Shown: positions 26,575 to 35,352, counted from the stretch's first letter. The stretch: DNA of 64,000 nt from Tissierellia bacterium (GCA_012728295.1 JAAYFJ010000010.1:62001-126000); one strand, 5' to 3'. The notes: generated by a model from the letters alone, not told the origin. Program-made: numbers and translations.

Positions 26575-29500
26575 TTATTCACTTCTTTTTTCTTCTATTG
26601 GTAAAACATCATCTTTTGCTTCTTCATCTAATCCCATATATGCAGCAATCATATCTCTTAGTATAGGCGCACCATGACCTCCGGAACCACCTTGAACCAA
26701 TATTGTTGCAACAGCGATTTCAGGATCATCATATGGTGCAAAAGCAACAGTCCACGTGAAATCATCGTATTCCATTCCAGATCCAGGATTTAGTCCTTCC
26801 CTTTCTGCAGTTCCTGTTTTACTTCCTACTTTAATTGGAAAATCTGAAAACACTTTGGAACTCGTTCCGCCTCTTGAAACTTCTAACATACCCATTTTAA
26901 TGTGTTCTAAATTCTCATAGTTTTTAAGCCCTATTCTCTCTGATGATTTTACAGTTTGCATTTTAATAGGCTGGTTGTCGTGAGTTCTCATGTCATGAAC
27001 AACTGAAAATTTGTGTAAGTAACCGCCATTAGCAATAGTTGCGATATAGCTAGCCATTTGCGCTAAAGAGTATTCGTTTTGCCCCTGCCCTATAGAAGCG
27101 TTGAGTGAGTCTCCCATATGCCAAGCAGCATGGTTTAGATAGCTATATTTAATGTAATCAGTCATATTCATTCTTAAACCTTCTGGCCGCCTCTCCCCAT
27201 TAATTCCTAATGCTTTTAGTCTATCAGTAACTTCATTTCTTGAAAGAGGTTCTTCCATTTCAGTCCATGATACAATCTCGTCAATTATCTCTTCTATCCG
27301 AATTGCATCTTCACCAACTTCATCTTGATAATAATTAACTAATCTTTCATTTAAGCTTTGTCGCATATGTTCTTGCGTTCTCTTCAGCTTTTTAGCTGGT
27401 TCAGGAATACCACCAGCCGTCTCTTTAGGAATGTTTATTTCAATTCCCGTAGGCTCGTTTAGTCCAAACTTTTTAGCCATCTCTATTAAATCTTCAATTT
27501 CGACTTTTACCGGTAGTTTTTGTGCTAACCGCTGGTTTTCCCCTAACATAAGAGAATAAAAATAATAGTTACACGAATCCTTTAGTGCAGTATAAATATT
27601 GACATTCCCATGAGTAGCATGGCTGTTAGTCCATGCTAAGCAGTTAAACTGAGTGTCTCTAAACCTAACAAACCCCATATCAGTTATATACTCTTCTGGT
27701 GACAATCCTTTTTCCAATGCCGTAAGTCCTGTTATCATCTTAAATATGGAGCCTGGTTGAACTGCCGTTTGAGTTGCTATATTGTATAGTGGTCTTGGTG
27801 CTAATGGGTCATTTTCATGCTCAGGAAGTAAACTTTCCCAGTCTACACTTGTTATTCCTGTTGCAAATAAGTTAGGATCAAAACTTGGATAGCTCGCTAA
27901 AGCCAATATCTCACCAGTTTTAACATCAACCATTATCGCAGCTCCTGAATTAGCATGATAATATGGTCTACCATCTTTGTGGTTGTTAAATTGATAGTCT
28001 CCCCATTTACTAGTATAGCTTCCACCAGCTTTGATGTTCTCAAGAGCTTTTACCAACGCGTTTTCTGTTGCTCTTTGTAAGTCTGCATCAATAGTCAAGA
28101 ATAAAGTATTCCCAGCCACTGGAAGATTTTCATAAAGAACATCAGTAGTGTTTTCCATTGAATCCACAACTACTTTTCTATAGCCTTTTTCCCCTTTTAA
28201 TAAATCTTCATAACTTTCTTCAACTCCAGTTTTACCTATCATATCCCCAATACTATATCTATTGTCAGCTAAAAACTTTTCCATTTCATCAGGTTGACTA
28301 ATTTTTCCCAAGTATCCTAAAATATGTGCTGCCATTTTCCCATAGGGATAGTATCTAATTGGCTCTACTGAAATATTAATTCCTTTTATCTTAGTAAGCT
28401 GCTCGGTAATGCTGGCAACTGTAACATCTTTTAATCCATATGCGAAATTTAATGGAATATATGAATTAAAACCTTGCCTATTAACAGTATAGTAAAGGTT
28501 AATCAGTCCTCTTTTTTCAAAGATATTATATTCATCATTTATTTTATATCTTTCTAATAAATCTTTTAAATCCTGTTCTGCCGTGTTTCCTTCTTTAAGT
28601 TTATATCTTTGCCTAAACTCAATATCATTTTCCTTCTGCACATATGCGAAGTCCTTTGCAATTGAAATATCAGTATAAATACCTTTGTTAATCAAAGCAG
28701 TTTGCATAAGAGCCTTCATCCCATCATTTTCAGAAAGAAGTTCCATAGCCTTTATATTGCTGCCTTGTTCTACTAGCCAGTCCAATGGGCTTTTATTGTC
28801 AATAGCCTTACCTTCAATATATGAGTATTCTGCTAATAATGTGTCCGCAGATATTTGATATTCAACAATATTAGTAACTCCAGCTCTTTCTATGCTATCA
28901 ATAAATTCCTTCGGAATATCTCTAACATTTCCATTTTCATCTAGAGGCAATGGACCTTCTAGAAAGCTCGATAGAACTGTTTGATGAAAAATATTTAGAA
29001 AATCAGACTTGGCTGAAGAATCAAGTGTTATGTTTCTATACTTTCGCATATTTGATGCTTTTTTATCCCTAAAACTTTCCTCGTTTGCATTTGAAAAAGG
29101 TTCCAAAGACAAATCAATATCAAGCCCAGCCTTAACCAAAATATTATACGCAAGAGCTCTCGCCAGCGAATGATTAAGAACTTTTTTTACCAAAGTTTTG
29201 TCTTTTCCCATTAAAGACACCAATGAATCTAATGGCGGCAAATCAGGATTCAGTCCTAAAGATTTCTTCCAATTGATGCTATCTAATGCTGAATTAAAAG
29301 CTACTGATAGTCCGTTAGAGTTCCATGTAGCTGTAATCGGGACATCTATACCTCTAACGTGAAGAGCATTGATAGCCCTGTTTATTGTTAAAAACTGAAA
29401 TGTCATCGGCTTATCAGTGTCGACAAAAGAGGTCATTAAAAATTCAGCTACTAAATCATTGTTAATTAATCTATCTGCTACTTCATCTAAAGAGTCATGG

Positions 29501-29901
29501 TTGTATTTCTTATAATCAGACATTTCTTTATACCTAATTACGTTAAGAACAATTGGCAATTCATCCAAATAATTAACGCCGTCTCGTTCTAATAGTCTTA
29601 ACAACTGAACTAAACCTTCGTTAATATCCTCGGGTTTTTGACGGCTTATTTCATCTTTAGATAATTGTAATGTAAAGACAGGTTTATTTCCCGCTAATAA
29701 TACTCCATTCCTATCTCTTATTTCTCCTCTTGGGGCTGTAATTTCGATTTCTCTAACTCTTTTATTATCAGCAAGCTCTCTATATTTTTTACCTTCTGCC
29801 ATCGTAAGAATGGCTAATCTAAACACTAAAATAACAAGTAGAATAAAAACCATTATCCATAACATTTTGAATCTATTATTTATTTGACTTTTGTATTTCA
29901 A
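26575..29901 (-). CDS. mrdA: Class B penicillin-binding protein 2 (elongasome), very large
   Basis: Peptidoglycan D,D-transpeptidase of the rod elongation complex. One N-terminal membrane helix (LWIMVFILLVILVFRLAIL) is followed by the dimerisation region (EITAPRGEIRDRNG) and the transpeptidase motifs SxxK (QPGSIFKM near residue 722), SxN (SCN near 777) and KTG (GSKTGTAE near 1026). At 1108 aa it is nearly twice the usual 600-700; the extra length is mainly about 350 residues between the N-terminal motif and the linker, plus an insertion between SxN and KTG. Start appears to be TTG, 8 bases after AGGA. Follows mreD directly. Confidence 0.9.
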   Translation of the reverse strand: MKYKSQINNRFKMLWIMVFILLVILVFRLAILTMAEGKKYRELADNKRVREIEITAPRGEIRDRNGVLLAGNKPVFTLQLSKDEISRQKPEDINEGLVQLLRLLERDGVNYLDELPIVLNVIRYKEMSDYKKYNHDSLDEVADRLINNDLVAEFLMTSFVDTDKPMTFQFLTINRAINALHVRGIDVPITATWNSNGLSVAFNSALDSINWKKSLGLNPDLPPLDSLVSLMGKDKTLVKKVLNHSLARALAYNILVKAGLDIDLSLEPFSNANEESFRDKKASNMRKYRNITLDSSAKSDFLNIFHQTVLSSFLEGPLPLDENGNVRDIPKEFIDSIERAGVTNIVEYQISADTLLAEYSYIEGKAIDNKSPLDWLVEQGSNIKAMELLSENDGMKALMQTALINKGIYTDISIAKDFAYVQKENDIEFRQRYKLKEGNTAEQDLKDLLERYKINDEYNIFEKRGLINLYYTVNRQGFNSYIPLNFAYGLKDVTVASITEQLTKIKGINISVEPIRYYPYGKMAAHILGYLGKISQPDEMEKFLADNRYSIGDMIGKTGVEESYEDLLKGEKGYRKVVVDSMENTTDVLYENLPVAGNTLFLTIDADLQRATENALVKALENIKAGGSYTSKWGDYQFNNHKDGRPYYHANSGAAIMVDVKTGEILALASYPSFDPNLFATGITSVDWESLLPEHENDPLAPRPLYNIATQTAVQPGSIFKMITGLTALEKGLSPEEYITDMGFVRFRDTQFNCLAWTNSHATHGNVNIYTALKDSCNYYFYSLMLGENQRLAQKLPVKVEIEDLIEMAKKFGLNEPTGIEINIPKETAGGIPEPAKKLKRTQEHMRQSLNERLVNYYQDEVGEDAIRIEEIIDEIVSWTEMEEPLSRNEVTDRLKALGINGERRPEGLRMNMTDYIKYSYLNHAAWHMGDSLNASIGQGQNEYSLAQMASYIATIANGGYLHKFSVVHDMRTHDNQPIKMQTVKSSERIGLKNYENLEHIKMGMLEVSRGGTSSKVFSDFPIKVGSKTGTAEREGLNPGSGMEYDDFTWTVAFAPYDDPEIAVATILVQGGSGGHGAPILRDMIAAYMGLDEEAKDDVLPIEEKRSE

Positions 29902-29905
29902 AACA

Positions 29906-30403
29906 TCACATCCTAAACCATTTAAAAGTTCTAGGTTTAATTTTAGAACCTAACAAAAAAATTGAAACTCCAGAAATAATGTTCAGTGGAAGTTCCCAGG
30001 AAATAAGCCTCATCATTATTAATGAAATGCTTAGTGTATATCCTGAAAAGTACAAGACTGATGCAAATATCAAGTGATACAATAAAGTACCCACTGCTAA
30101 TAGCAATACTCTATTATACCAGTTTTCTTTTATTTCTTGTAATCTTGAAGTAGTGATTGCATATGCAAATATTACAAGAACTAAAGTGTGTATTCCTATT
30201 TTATTAGAAAATGAAAAATCAAAGCATAAACCAGATAAAAAAGCACCAAGTATCATGTCTAGTCTATCTATCTCAAAATTAGAATTTATCATCCAAATAA
30301 TAACTAGATTAGGTATTGCACCCCCAATAGAAAGTATTGGAGCTACTGTCATATTAAAAAATGTAAAAACTATAATGTATAATAAAAATTTAGTTCTTTT
30401 CAT
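29906..30403 (-). CDS. mreD: Rod shape-determining protein MreD
   Basis: 165-aa polytopic membrane protein with about five hydrophobic helices and few motifs, as usual for MreD. The assignment rests on topology, length and position between mreC and the elongasome PBP. Conserved-looking GAFLSGLCFDFSFSNKIGIHT fits the family loop. AAGAGAA serves as a weak binding site. Confidence 0.85.
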   Translation of the reverse strand: MKRTKFLLYIIVFTFFNMTVAPILSIGGAIPNLVIIWMINSNFEIDRLDMILGAFLSGLCFDFSFSNKIGIHTLVLVIFAYAITTSRLQEIKENWYNRVLLLAVGTLLYHLIFASVLYFSGYTLSISLIMMRLISWELPLNIISGVSIFLLGSKIKPRTFKWFRM

Positions 30404-30407
30404 AATA

Positions 30408-31232
30408 TCAATTCTCTTTGATAATAAATACTCTAGATATCTTATGGAAATCTACACCCGGTTTAATAATTATTCTTTTTACCATTCCGCCTTCATCACT
30501 TCCTACTTCTTCTACAGTACCCAAATATATTTCAGGTTGATATACTCCTCCCAAGCCTGAAGTAAAAAGTCGATCTCCTTCAATTATGTCACTTTCTGTA
30601 TCAAACATATAACCATTTAGTTCGCTTTCCAGCGCACTTTTAATAAAGCCACCATCTCTTGTTCTACTACTATAAAATCCTGCTCCCGTTTCTTCGTCCA
30701 TTAGTGTGTTAATTTTGGCCCAATCTAGTCCAACCTCATTAACTCTACCAACTAATCCTGTAACTACAATATTATTATCCATTTCTACTGCTGTAACGAC
30801 AGTCTGTCCGACACTAATACCTTTAGAGGTGCCAGCGTTGATTGTTATTCGTTTAAACCAATTTCCTGGTTCTTTTGCAATTACTCTTGCTAAAACCAAT
30901 TCCATTTTCAACGAGTTTCTAAGGTTCTCCTCATCTTTTAACAATTGTGATTCATTAATAATATTTTCTTTTTGCTGAAGCTCCGCTTTCAAAGCTTCAT
31001 TTTCTGATATTAATGCATCTTTTGAACGTTTATCGCCAATGGTTTTCTCCCCATCCACAATAACTGAATATGCAGTAGACAATCCCCTGTTAATCCAACT
31101 AATAATTCCGCCCACTCCACTTTCAACAAATGCTAGATTTTTTCCTGCTAATATCACTTGGCCTATAACTATTACTCCTACAATAATTATTAGCAACAAG
31201 ACTCTTTCTTTTCCTTTTCTAGATAGTTTCAT
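30408..31232 (-). CDS. mreC: Rod shape-determining protein MreC
   Basis: 274-aa bitopic protein: one N-terminal transmembrane helix (VLLLIIIVGVIVIGQVILAG), a coiled coil (about 75-110), then the beta-barrel domain with INAGTSKGISVGQTVV and LFTSGLGGVYQPEIYLGTV. MreC scaffolds MreB, MreD and PBP2 outside the membrane. It starts at the base after the mreB stop. Confidence 0.93.
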   Translation of the reverse strand: MKLSRKGKERVLLLIIIVGVIVIGQVILAGKNLAFVESGVGGIISWINRGLSTAYSVIVDGEKTIGDKRSKDALISENEALKAELQQKENIINESQLLKDEENLRNSLKMELVLARVIAKEPGNWFKRITINAGTSKGISVGQTVVTAVEMDNNIVVTGLVGRVNEVGLDWAKINTLMDEETGAGFYSSRTRDGGFIKSALESELNGYMFDTESDIIEGDRLFTSGLGGVYQPEIYLGTVEEVGSDEGGMVKRIIIKPGVDFHKISRVFIIKEN

Positions 31233-32252
31233 TTAAAGCACCCATTCTTTTTTTGAGCTATCGTTAATTCTATAATTATCCCAGTTCTTAATCGCTATAC
31301 CTATACCAGAAATAGCATCTAGCAAGGGTTCTTTCGATATTTTGACATCAATGCCAGTAGCAAGTTTTATCCTATCACTCATATTATTAATAATAGCACC
31401 GCCACCTGATAGCATAATTCCGTTTTCAACAATATCAGGTATTAACTCTGGAGGAGTTTGCCAAATTATATTAGTTATCATGTTAATTATTCTATCTATT
31501 TCATATCTCATATAGCTAAAGATATCAAATCCCGAAATGCTATTTTCTTCAGGCAGTAGCGTTCTAAGATTTATGCCAGTGACTGATAACTTTTCATTAC
31601 TTTTACTATTGGTAGCAGACAGCAAATCTCTCTTAATGTTCTCAACTGTATCAGAACTTAATAAAATATTATAATCTTTCTTGATTGAACGAATTATTTG
31701 ATTATTGAAAAACAATCCACCAATTTTAGTAGAATCGAATCGCACTAACTTTCCATAGGATAATATCGCCACTTCTGCAGCACCACCACCGATATTCACA
31801 ACTAATACCCCGCCTTTTGACAATGGGTCATAGCCTAAACCAAAAGCGGTTGCTAGGGGTTGTTCTATAGTTTTTACATCAACTGCACCAGAAGCTATTG
31901 TTACTTGCTTGTAAGCCCTCTTCTCTACATCTGTAAGACCACATGGAATGGATAAGAAAACACTCGGTTTAATGATTTTCCACTTTACGTAGTCTTCTAT
32001 GATATATTCTAATAGTGCTTGCGCAAGATTAAAGTCATTAATGGTCCCTTGAGATAATGGAAATATAATATCTAAATCTTCCTCATTTTGCTTTAAAGCT
32101 TTTATAGCATCTTCTCCCACTGCAACCACACGCCTTTGACTTGGGTTTACGGCAACAACTGTGGGCATGTTAAGCACAACTCCCTTGTCTGGGTCATAAA
32201 CCCTTGTGTTCGTAGTCCCTAAATCTATTCCTATGATTTTTCTTATACTCAT
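31233..32252 (-). CDS. mreB: Actin-like cell-shape protein MreB
   Basis: 339-aa actin-like ATPase. Phosphate-1 loop IGIDLGTTNTRVY, connect and adenosine motifs (GVLVVNIGGGAAEVAIL, NGIMLSGGGAIIN) are clear. It polymerises under the membrane and guides lateral wall synthesis. NMPTVVAVN matches MreB rather than FtsA or DnaK. Followed immediately by mreC, preceded by radC. Confidence 0.95.
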   Translation of the reverse strand: MSIRKIIGIDLGTTNTRVYDPDKGVVLNMPTVVAVNPSQRRVVAVGEDAIKALKQNEEDLDIIFPLSQGTINDFNLAQALLEYIIEDYVKWKIIKPSVFLSIPCGLTDVEKRAYKQVTIASGAVDVKTIEQPLATAFGLGYDPLSKGGVLVVNIGGGAAEVAILSYGKLVRFDSTKIGGLFFNNQIIRSIKKDYNILLSSDTVENIKRDLLSATNSKSNEKLSVTGINLRTLLPEENSISGFDIFSYMRYEIDRIINMITNIIWQTPPELIPDIVENGIMLSGGGAIINNMSDRIKLATGIDVKISKEPLLDAISGIGIAIKNWDNYRINDSSKKEWVL

Positions 32253-32267
32253 GAAATCACAACCTGC

Positions 32268-33008
32268 CTAAATAATATTGTTTTCAAGAAAGCTAAAATA
32301 CTGATTCCTACCAATAACCAGGTGATCTATAACTTGGATTCCCATAATCTTCCCTGCTTCAACCATCCGTTTGGTAGTTTTCTTATCTTCTATACTAGGT
32401 TCTGAATTGCCACTGGGATGATTATGTATCAAAATAATTGTGTGAGCATTTCTATTTACAGCTTGAGCAAAAACTTCTCTAGGATGAATTACTGTGCAAT
32501 CTAAAACACCCGATGTTATCACATCAATCGCTAGTAATCTTTTCTTAACGTCTAAACTAGCAATTTGAAAAACTTCTTTAGTTTCGAACTCTAATTCGTG
32601 CATCAAAACATCTGCTAAACTCTTAGGAGAATTGATTTCATTTAGTTTGTTAAAATCTACTGCTTTTGTTCTTCTGCCGAGCTCAATAGCCGCTAGAATA
32701 TTAGTAGCTTTAGCTTTTTTTATACCAGGTATTTTCATTAAATGAGTAGATGATGCCGTAGCTAAAAATTCCAAACCTTCTCCATTGTTAACGTTAAGCA
32801 AACGCTGTGCTATTTGTATTGCAGATTCTTGTTTTGTTCCAGTTCCAATTATTATTGCTAATAACTCTACAGTAGTCAGTGATTTTGCCCCATATTTAAT
32901 TAATCTTTCTCTAGGACGATCCTCTATTGGCATGTCTTTTATTGTTAAATTAGAGTAAAGTAAATCACTCTTTTCATTTCCAGTTAGTGATTCACTCGTT
33001 TGCAACAT
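32268..33008 (-). CDS. radC: RadC-family JAB/MPN protein
   Basis: 246-aa RadC (YicR). N-terminal helix-hairpin-helix segment (STHLMKIPGIKKAKATNILA), then the JAMM metalloprotease-like motif IHNHPSGNSEPSIED. The function is unsettled; a DNA repair role was withdrawn. Start ATG 33008 has GAGGAG upstream and overlaps maf. The maf-radC-mreB order is standard. Confidence 0.94.
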   Translation of the reverse strand: MLQTSESLTGNEKSDLLYSNLTIKDMPIEDRPRERLIKYGAKSLTTVELLAIIIGTGTKQESAIQIAQRLLNVNNGEGLEFLATASSTHLMKIPGIKKAKATNILAAIELGRRTKAVDFNKLNEINSPKSLADVLMHELEFETKEVFQIASLDVKKRLLAIDVITSGVLDCTVIHPREVFAQAVNRNAHTIILIHNHPSGNSEPSIEDKKTTKRMVEAGKIMGIQVIDHLVIGRNQYFSFLENNII

Positions 33009-33576
33009 AATCAAACTCCTCTCTTAAGGTTCTATATACAAGATCAATGGGCAGTCCAACTACATTATAATAGCTTCCATTAATATTCTTTACATGAACT
33101 CCGAATGCTCCTTGAATGCCATATGCTCCGGCTTTGTCAAAATATTCTCCACTATTTAAATACCTATTTATCTCATCGTATGAATACTCATCAAAAGCTA
33201 CAATAGTTTTGGAATAATTAACTACTTTTCTATTTTTAGACTTTTGTATTATAGCAAACCCTGTTATCACTTCATGACTATTATTGGATAGTTCTTTTAG
33301 CATTTCAAAAGCTTCCTGTCTATTAGATGGTTTCCCCATAACTTTATTGTCATGAACAACTATGGTATCAGCTCCTATTACTATTTCATTTTCATATGCT
33401 TCGGAAATATTAATGGCTTTAGAAAATGCTAATCCCATAGCCATAGCAGGAAAACCATATTCGCTATTTCCATTTTCTTCTACTGAGGATGGTTTTACTA
33501 TTACATCCTTGCTTATTAGTTTTATTAAATCCATTCTGCGAGGTGAGGATGATGCCAAAATTATTTTTGTGTTCAT
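32992..33576 (-). CDS. maf: Maf-like nucleoside triphosphate pyrophosphatase
   Basis: 194-aa Maf/YhdE family protein that hydrolyses dTTP/UTP or modified nucleotides. The family start ILASSSPRRMDLIKLI, catalytic EIVIGADTIVVHDNKVMGKP and YFDKAGAYGIQGAFGVHV blocks are intact. ATG follows AGGGAG. Overlaps the Gx transporter end by 4 bases and radC by 17. Confidence 0.95.
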   Translation of the reverse strand: MNTKIILASSSPRRMDLIKLISKDVIVKPSSVEENGNSEYGFPAMAMGLAFSKAINISEAYENEIVIGADTIVVHDNKVMGKPSNRQEAFEMLKELSNNSHEVITGFAIIQKSKNRKVVNYSKTIVAFDEYSYDEINRYLNSGEYFDKAGAYGIQGAFGVHVKNINGSYYNVVGLPIDLVYRTLREEFDYVANE

Positions 33577-34097
33577 TTTTTCTCCCTTATCTGTAACATA
33601 AGTGTTTTAGTGAGCTTTTCAGAAATATAAGTAGATGATAAACCAACAAAACAACCCGTGGCAATACCCAACAACAGTAACATCGGTAAATATGCATATA
33701 TTCTTAGTTTCCCAAGTATTAAGACAGCCACCGTAACTTGAGCAAAATTATGAAGTGCTGCACCAATTAAACTAACACCAATTAAGCTAATTTTACCATA
33801 TAATAATCTATAACTAACAGCCATTCCCACCGTACTGAAAAGTGCCCCCGCAATCGAATACATAAAACCTGTTACGCTTCCTGTTACTAGCATAAGCAAC
33901 ACACTCTTCAAAACAGAAACTATAATGGCTTCTTTAAATCCAAACAATACCATAGTAATAAGAATAACCATGTTAGAAAGACCAAGCCTTGCTCCAGGCA
34001 ATGGTATCGGAATAGGTATACTTGATTCTAAAACCCCTAATGCCAGACCCATGGAAGTTAATAACGATAAAAAAATTATTTTCCTCATTTTGCTCAT
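33573..34097 (-). CDS. Gx-transporter / HepS-like membrane protein
   Basis: 174-aa polytopic membrane protein of the Gx transporter family (annotated in the past as heptaprenyl diphosphate synthase component I). The motif PIPIPLPGARLGLSNMVILI and a GSVTGFMYSIAGALFSTVGM stretch resemble ECF-type S components. The gene beside it encodes a NusG-domain-II protein, a pair often seen near electron-transport or quinone genes. Substrate unknown. Confidence 0.82.
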   Translation of the reverse strand: MSKMRKIIFLSLLTSMGLALGVLESSIPIPIPLPGARLGLSNMVILITMVLFGFKEAIIVSVLKSVLLMLVTGSVTGFMYSIAGALFSTVGMAVSYRLLYGKISLIGVSLIGAALHNFAQVTVAVLILGKLRIYAYLPMLLLLGIATGCFVGLSSTYISEKLTKTLMLQIREKK

Positions 34098-34107
34098 ATT
34101 TTTGTCC

Positions 34108-34500
34108 TTACCTATTTATTATATCAAGTTGGTTCTCTTGATTAGATGTCTTAATCTCCACTACCAAATGGTGAGGCAAGCAGACCAGCATTTCTCCAGG
34201 TTCAGAAATCCACCCTTGCAACATGCAAATTTTATCTGGGCATTTAGACTCTACAAGTCTACACTTATTATCCTCTATCAATAATACGTTGTACCCATGA
34301 ATATTATCTATCGTGATATGCTTACCAATGTTATCCTCAGTAAAATATATTTTTTGCGCCTCATTTCCACCAATTTGAATGGAAATGTACTTTTCATTTC
34401 CCTTATGAGGTATAGCCTTTGTAAAACCATATAGCATTCCTAAACTTATTAGAATAATAATTCCTATTACTATAAAATCCCCTTTTTCCATGATTTTCAA
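34108..34500 (-). CDS. NusG domain II-containing exported protein
   Basis: About 130 aa: one N-terminal helix (DFIVIGIIILISLGMLYGFT), then an extracellular beta domain ending RLVESKCPDKICMLQGWI...MLVCLPHHLVVEI. The SxCPxxxC-x-GWI-x-CLPH pattern is the NusG_II (PF07009) signature, with two cysteines that may form a disulphide. I chose TTG 34500, with GGAGGT 7 bases upstream; the ATG at 34491 is also possible. First chromosomal gene beside the prophage. Confidence 0.88.
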   Translation of the reverse strand: MKIMEKGDFIVIGIIILISLGMLYGFTKAIPHKGNEKYISIQIGGNEAQKIYFTEDNIGKHITIDNIHGYNVLLIEDNKCRLVESKCPDKICMLQGWISEPGEMLVCLPHHLVVEIKTSNQENQLDIINR

Positions 34501-34522
34501 GTCAACTACCTCCTTAGTCTTA

Positions 34523-34528
34523 ATTATA
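34523..34528 (-). promoter_or_regulatory. Possible -10 box for the NusG-II/maf/mre unit
   Basis: TATAAT on the minus strand, 22 bases before the TTG start. Upstream sequence is very AT-rich and no good -35 at 16-18 bases is seen (AATATT at 17). Plausible but weak. Confidence 0.35.
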
Positions 34529-34586
34529 CATTTTATCATAATATCAATATTAATAGTATGAATTAATAATATTTGTAGTTCATCAA

Positions 34587-34613
34587 TTAAAAAAAGCCGG
34601 TACATTACCGGCT
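34587..34613 (-). terminator. Intrinsic terminator at chromosome/prophage boundary
   Basis: Minus-strand stem AGCCGG, loop, CCGGCT followed by eight T with no break. It stops leftward transcription coming from the prophage or from the gene that once lay upstream of the NusG-II gene. Confidence 0.85.
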
Positions 34614-34627
34614 ATTTCGTGGTGCGG

Positions 34628-34647
34628 GAAAGGTGTATAAACCTTTC
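34628..34647. other. Candidate attachment-site core
   Basis: A 7-bp inverted repeat GAAAGGT / ACCTTTC around a 6-base centre (GTATAA), the geometry of a tyrosine-recombinase core. Next to it are a TTTACAA direct repeat (near 34,651 and 34,664) and a TTGTTACG direct repeat (near 34,685 and 34,697) that could be arm sites. The partner att site is outside the window, so this is inference from layout only. From 34,501 to 34,788 no gene is seen, only this site, a possible promoter and two terminators. Confidence 0.35.
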
Positions 34648-34752
34648 ATTTTACAAGTAGCCATTTACAACGATTTAAGAAGACGTTGTTACGATAATTG
34701 TTACGTTGATATTGAAATTTATATTTTATACTAACATTACACCACACACCAA

Positions 34753-34777
34753 AAGACCTGTCCAAGTGACGGGTCTT
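34753..34777 (-). terminator. Terminator after the ribbon-helix-helix gene
   Basis: Stem AAGACC(n)GTC / GAC(n)GGTCTT with a 5-base loop, 11 bases past the gene stop. Both sides carry T-rich sequence, so it may act in both directions. Confidence 0.75.
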
Positions 34778-34788
34778 CTTTTTATGTT

Positions 34789-35205
34789 CTATTCCCCCAG
34801 TGGTGCAAAGTCCCAAACTCCTTTAGATTCTACGATTTCGCCATCTTCGTCATATTCGTTTTCTTCTACATAATATTCTGTTACAACGTGAACTCCTGAA
34901 CCTCTTCTGATGTCTGCTTCATATTTCTTTAGTTCCTCAAGTGCTTCTTCTTTAGAGTTGAAGCTTTTGATAATCTCAGGGTCTTGGTCGCCTTCGTAAG
35001 CGTAAGTGCAGCCCTCTTTGTAGTCTTCCATTTTCTTAATTTCTAGTGTGTTTTTAACGATTTCGTATTTTAACATTTCATTTCCCCCTGTTATTTGTTT
35101 TGCGTGTTCTTCAAATACTGCCTGCATGCTAGTGTCATTGTCTAAGCAGTGTTGTCTTAGATCTCTCCAGGTGTTTTCTTCTAACCTTATAGTTACCTTT
35201 TTCAT
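34789..35205 (-). CDS. Ribbon-helix-helix protein fused to a small acidic domain
   Basis: 138 aa in two parts. Residues 1-40 (MKKVTIRLEENTWRDLRQHC) have the strand-helix-helix pattern of CopG/Arc DNA-binding proteins. Residues 44-138 form a separate acidic alpha/beta domain of unknown family. At the junction an AGGGGGA box precedes an in-frame ATG (35076), so the second domain could also be made alone as a 95-aa protein. The gene has its own strong promoter with a palindrome over the -35 and its own terminator, so it is probably expressed in the lysogen and may repress itself. No enzyme function is apparent. Confidence 0.8.
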   Translation of the reverse strand: MKKVTIRLEENTWRDLRQHCLDNDTSMQAVFEEHAKQITGGNEMLKYEIVKNTLEIKKMEDYKEGCTYAYEGDQDPEIIKSFNSKEEALEELKKYEADIRRGSGVHVVTEYYVEENEYDEDGEIVESKGVWDFAPLGE

Positions 35206-35248
35206 TTCCCTTGCCCCTTTCTGTTCTCTATCCTTATCTTGTAATTAC

Positions 35249-35277
35249 ATTATACCAGCTTGACGGCAATACGTCAA
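35249..35277 (-). promoter_or_regulatory. Consensus promoter for the RHH gene
   Basis: Minus-strand -35 TTGACG (35272-35277), 17-base spacer, -10 TATAAT (35249-35254). The palindrome TTGACG-TATTGC-CGTCAA covers the -35 and the spacer. A repressor bound there would block the promoter; the RHH protein downstream is the obvious candidate. Confidence 0.88.
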
Positions 35278-35289
35278 CCAATTTATTAT
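35260..35289 (+). promoter_or_regulatory. Possible divergent promoter using the same palindrome
   Basis: On the plus strand the other arm of the palindrome gives TTGACG (35260-35265), with TATTAT (35284-35289) 18 bases on. It would drive rightward transcription towards the small plus-strand ORF at 35,440 and its terminator. Weaker than the minus-strand promoter. Confidence 0.45.
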
Positions 35290-35309
35290 AAATATTTCTA
35301 TTTTTGGAC

Positions 35310-35347
35310 AAAAAAATAAGGGATAAGGACCATAGTCCCTACCCCTT
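35310..35347 (-). terminator. Intrinsic terminator, minus strand
   Basis: Long imperfect stem AAGGGATAAGGAC / GTCCCTACCCCTT (11 of 13 paired) with a CATA loop, then seven T on the minus strand. It lies downstream of the apparent gene remnant at 35,353-35,436 and insulates the RHH promoter. Confidence 0.8.
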
Positions 35348-35352
35348 TGATA

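Noticed and set aside
34614..34660. tRNA or tmRNA 3' end (CCCGCACCA followed by a terminator) as integration site
   Set aside because: The CCA-like end is present, but the T-arm lacks GGTTCRA and the acceptor pairing fails; no tRNA fold can be drawn.
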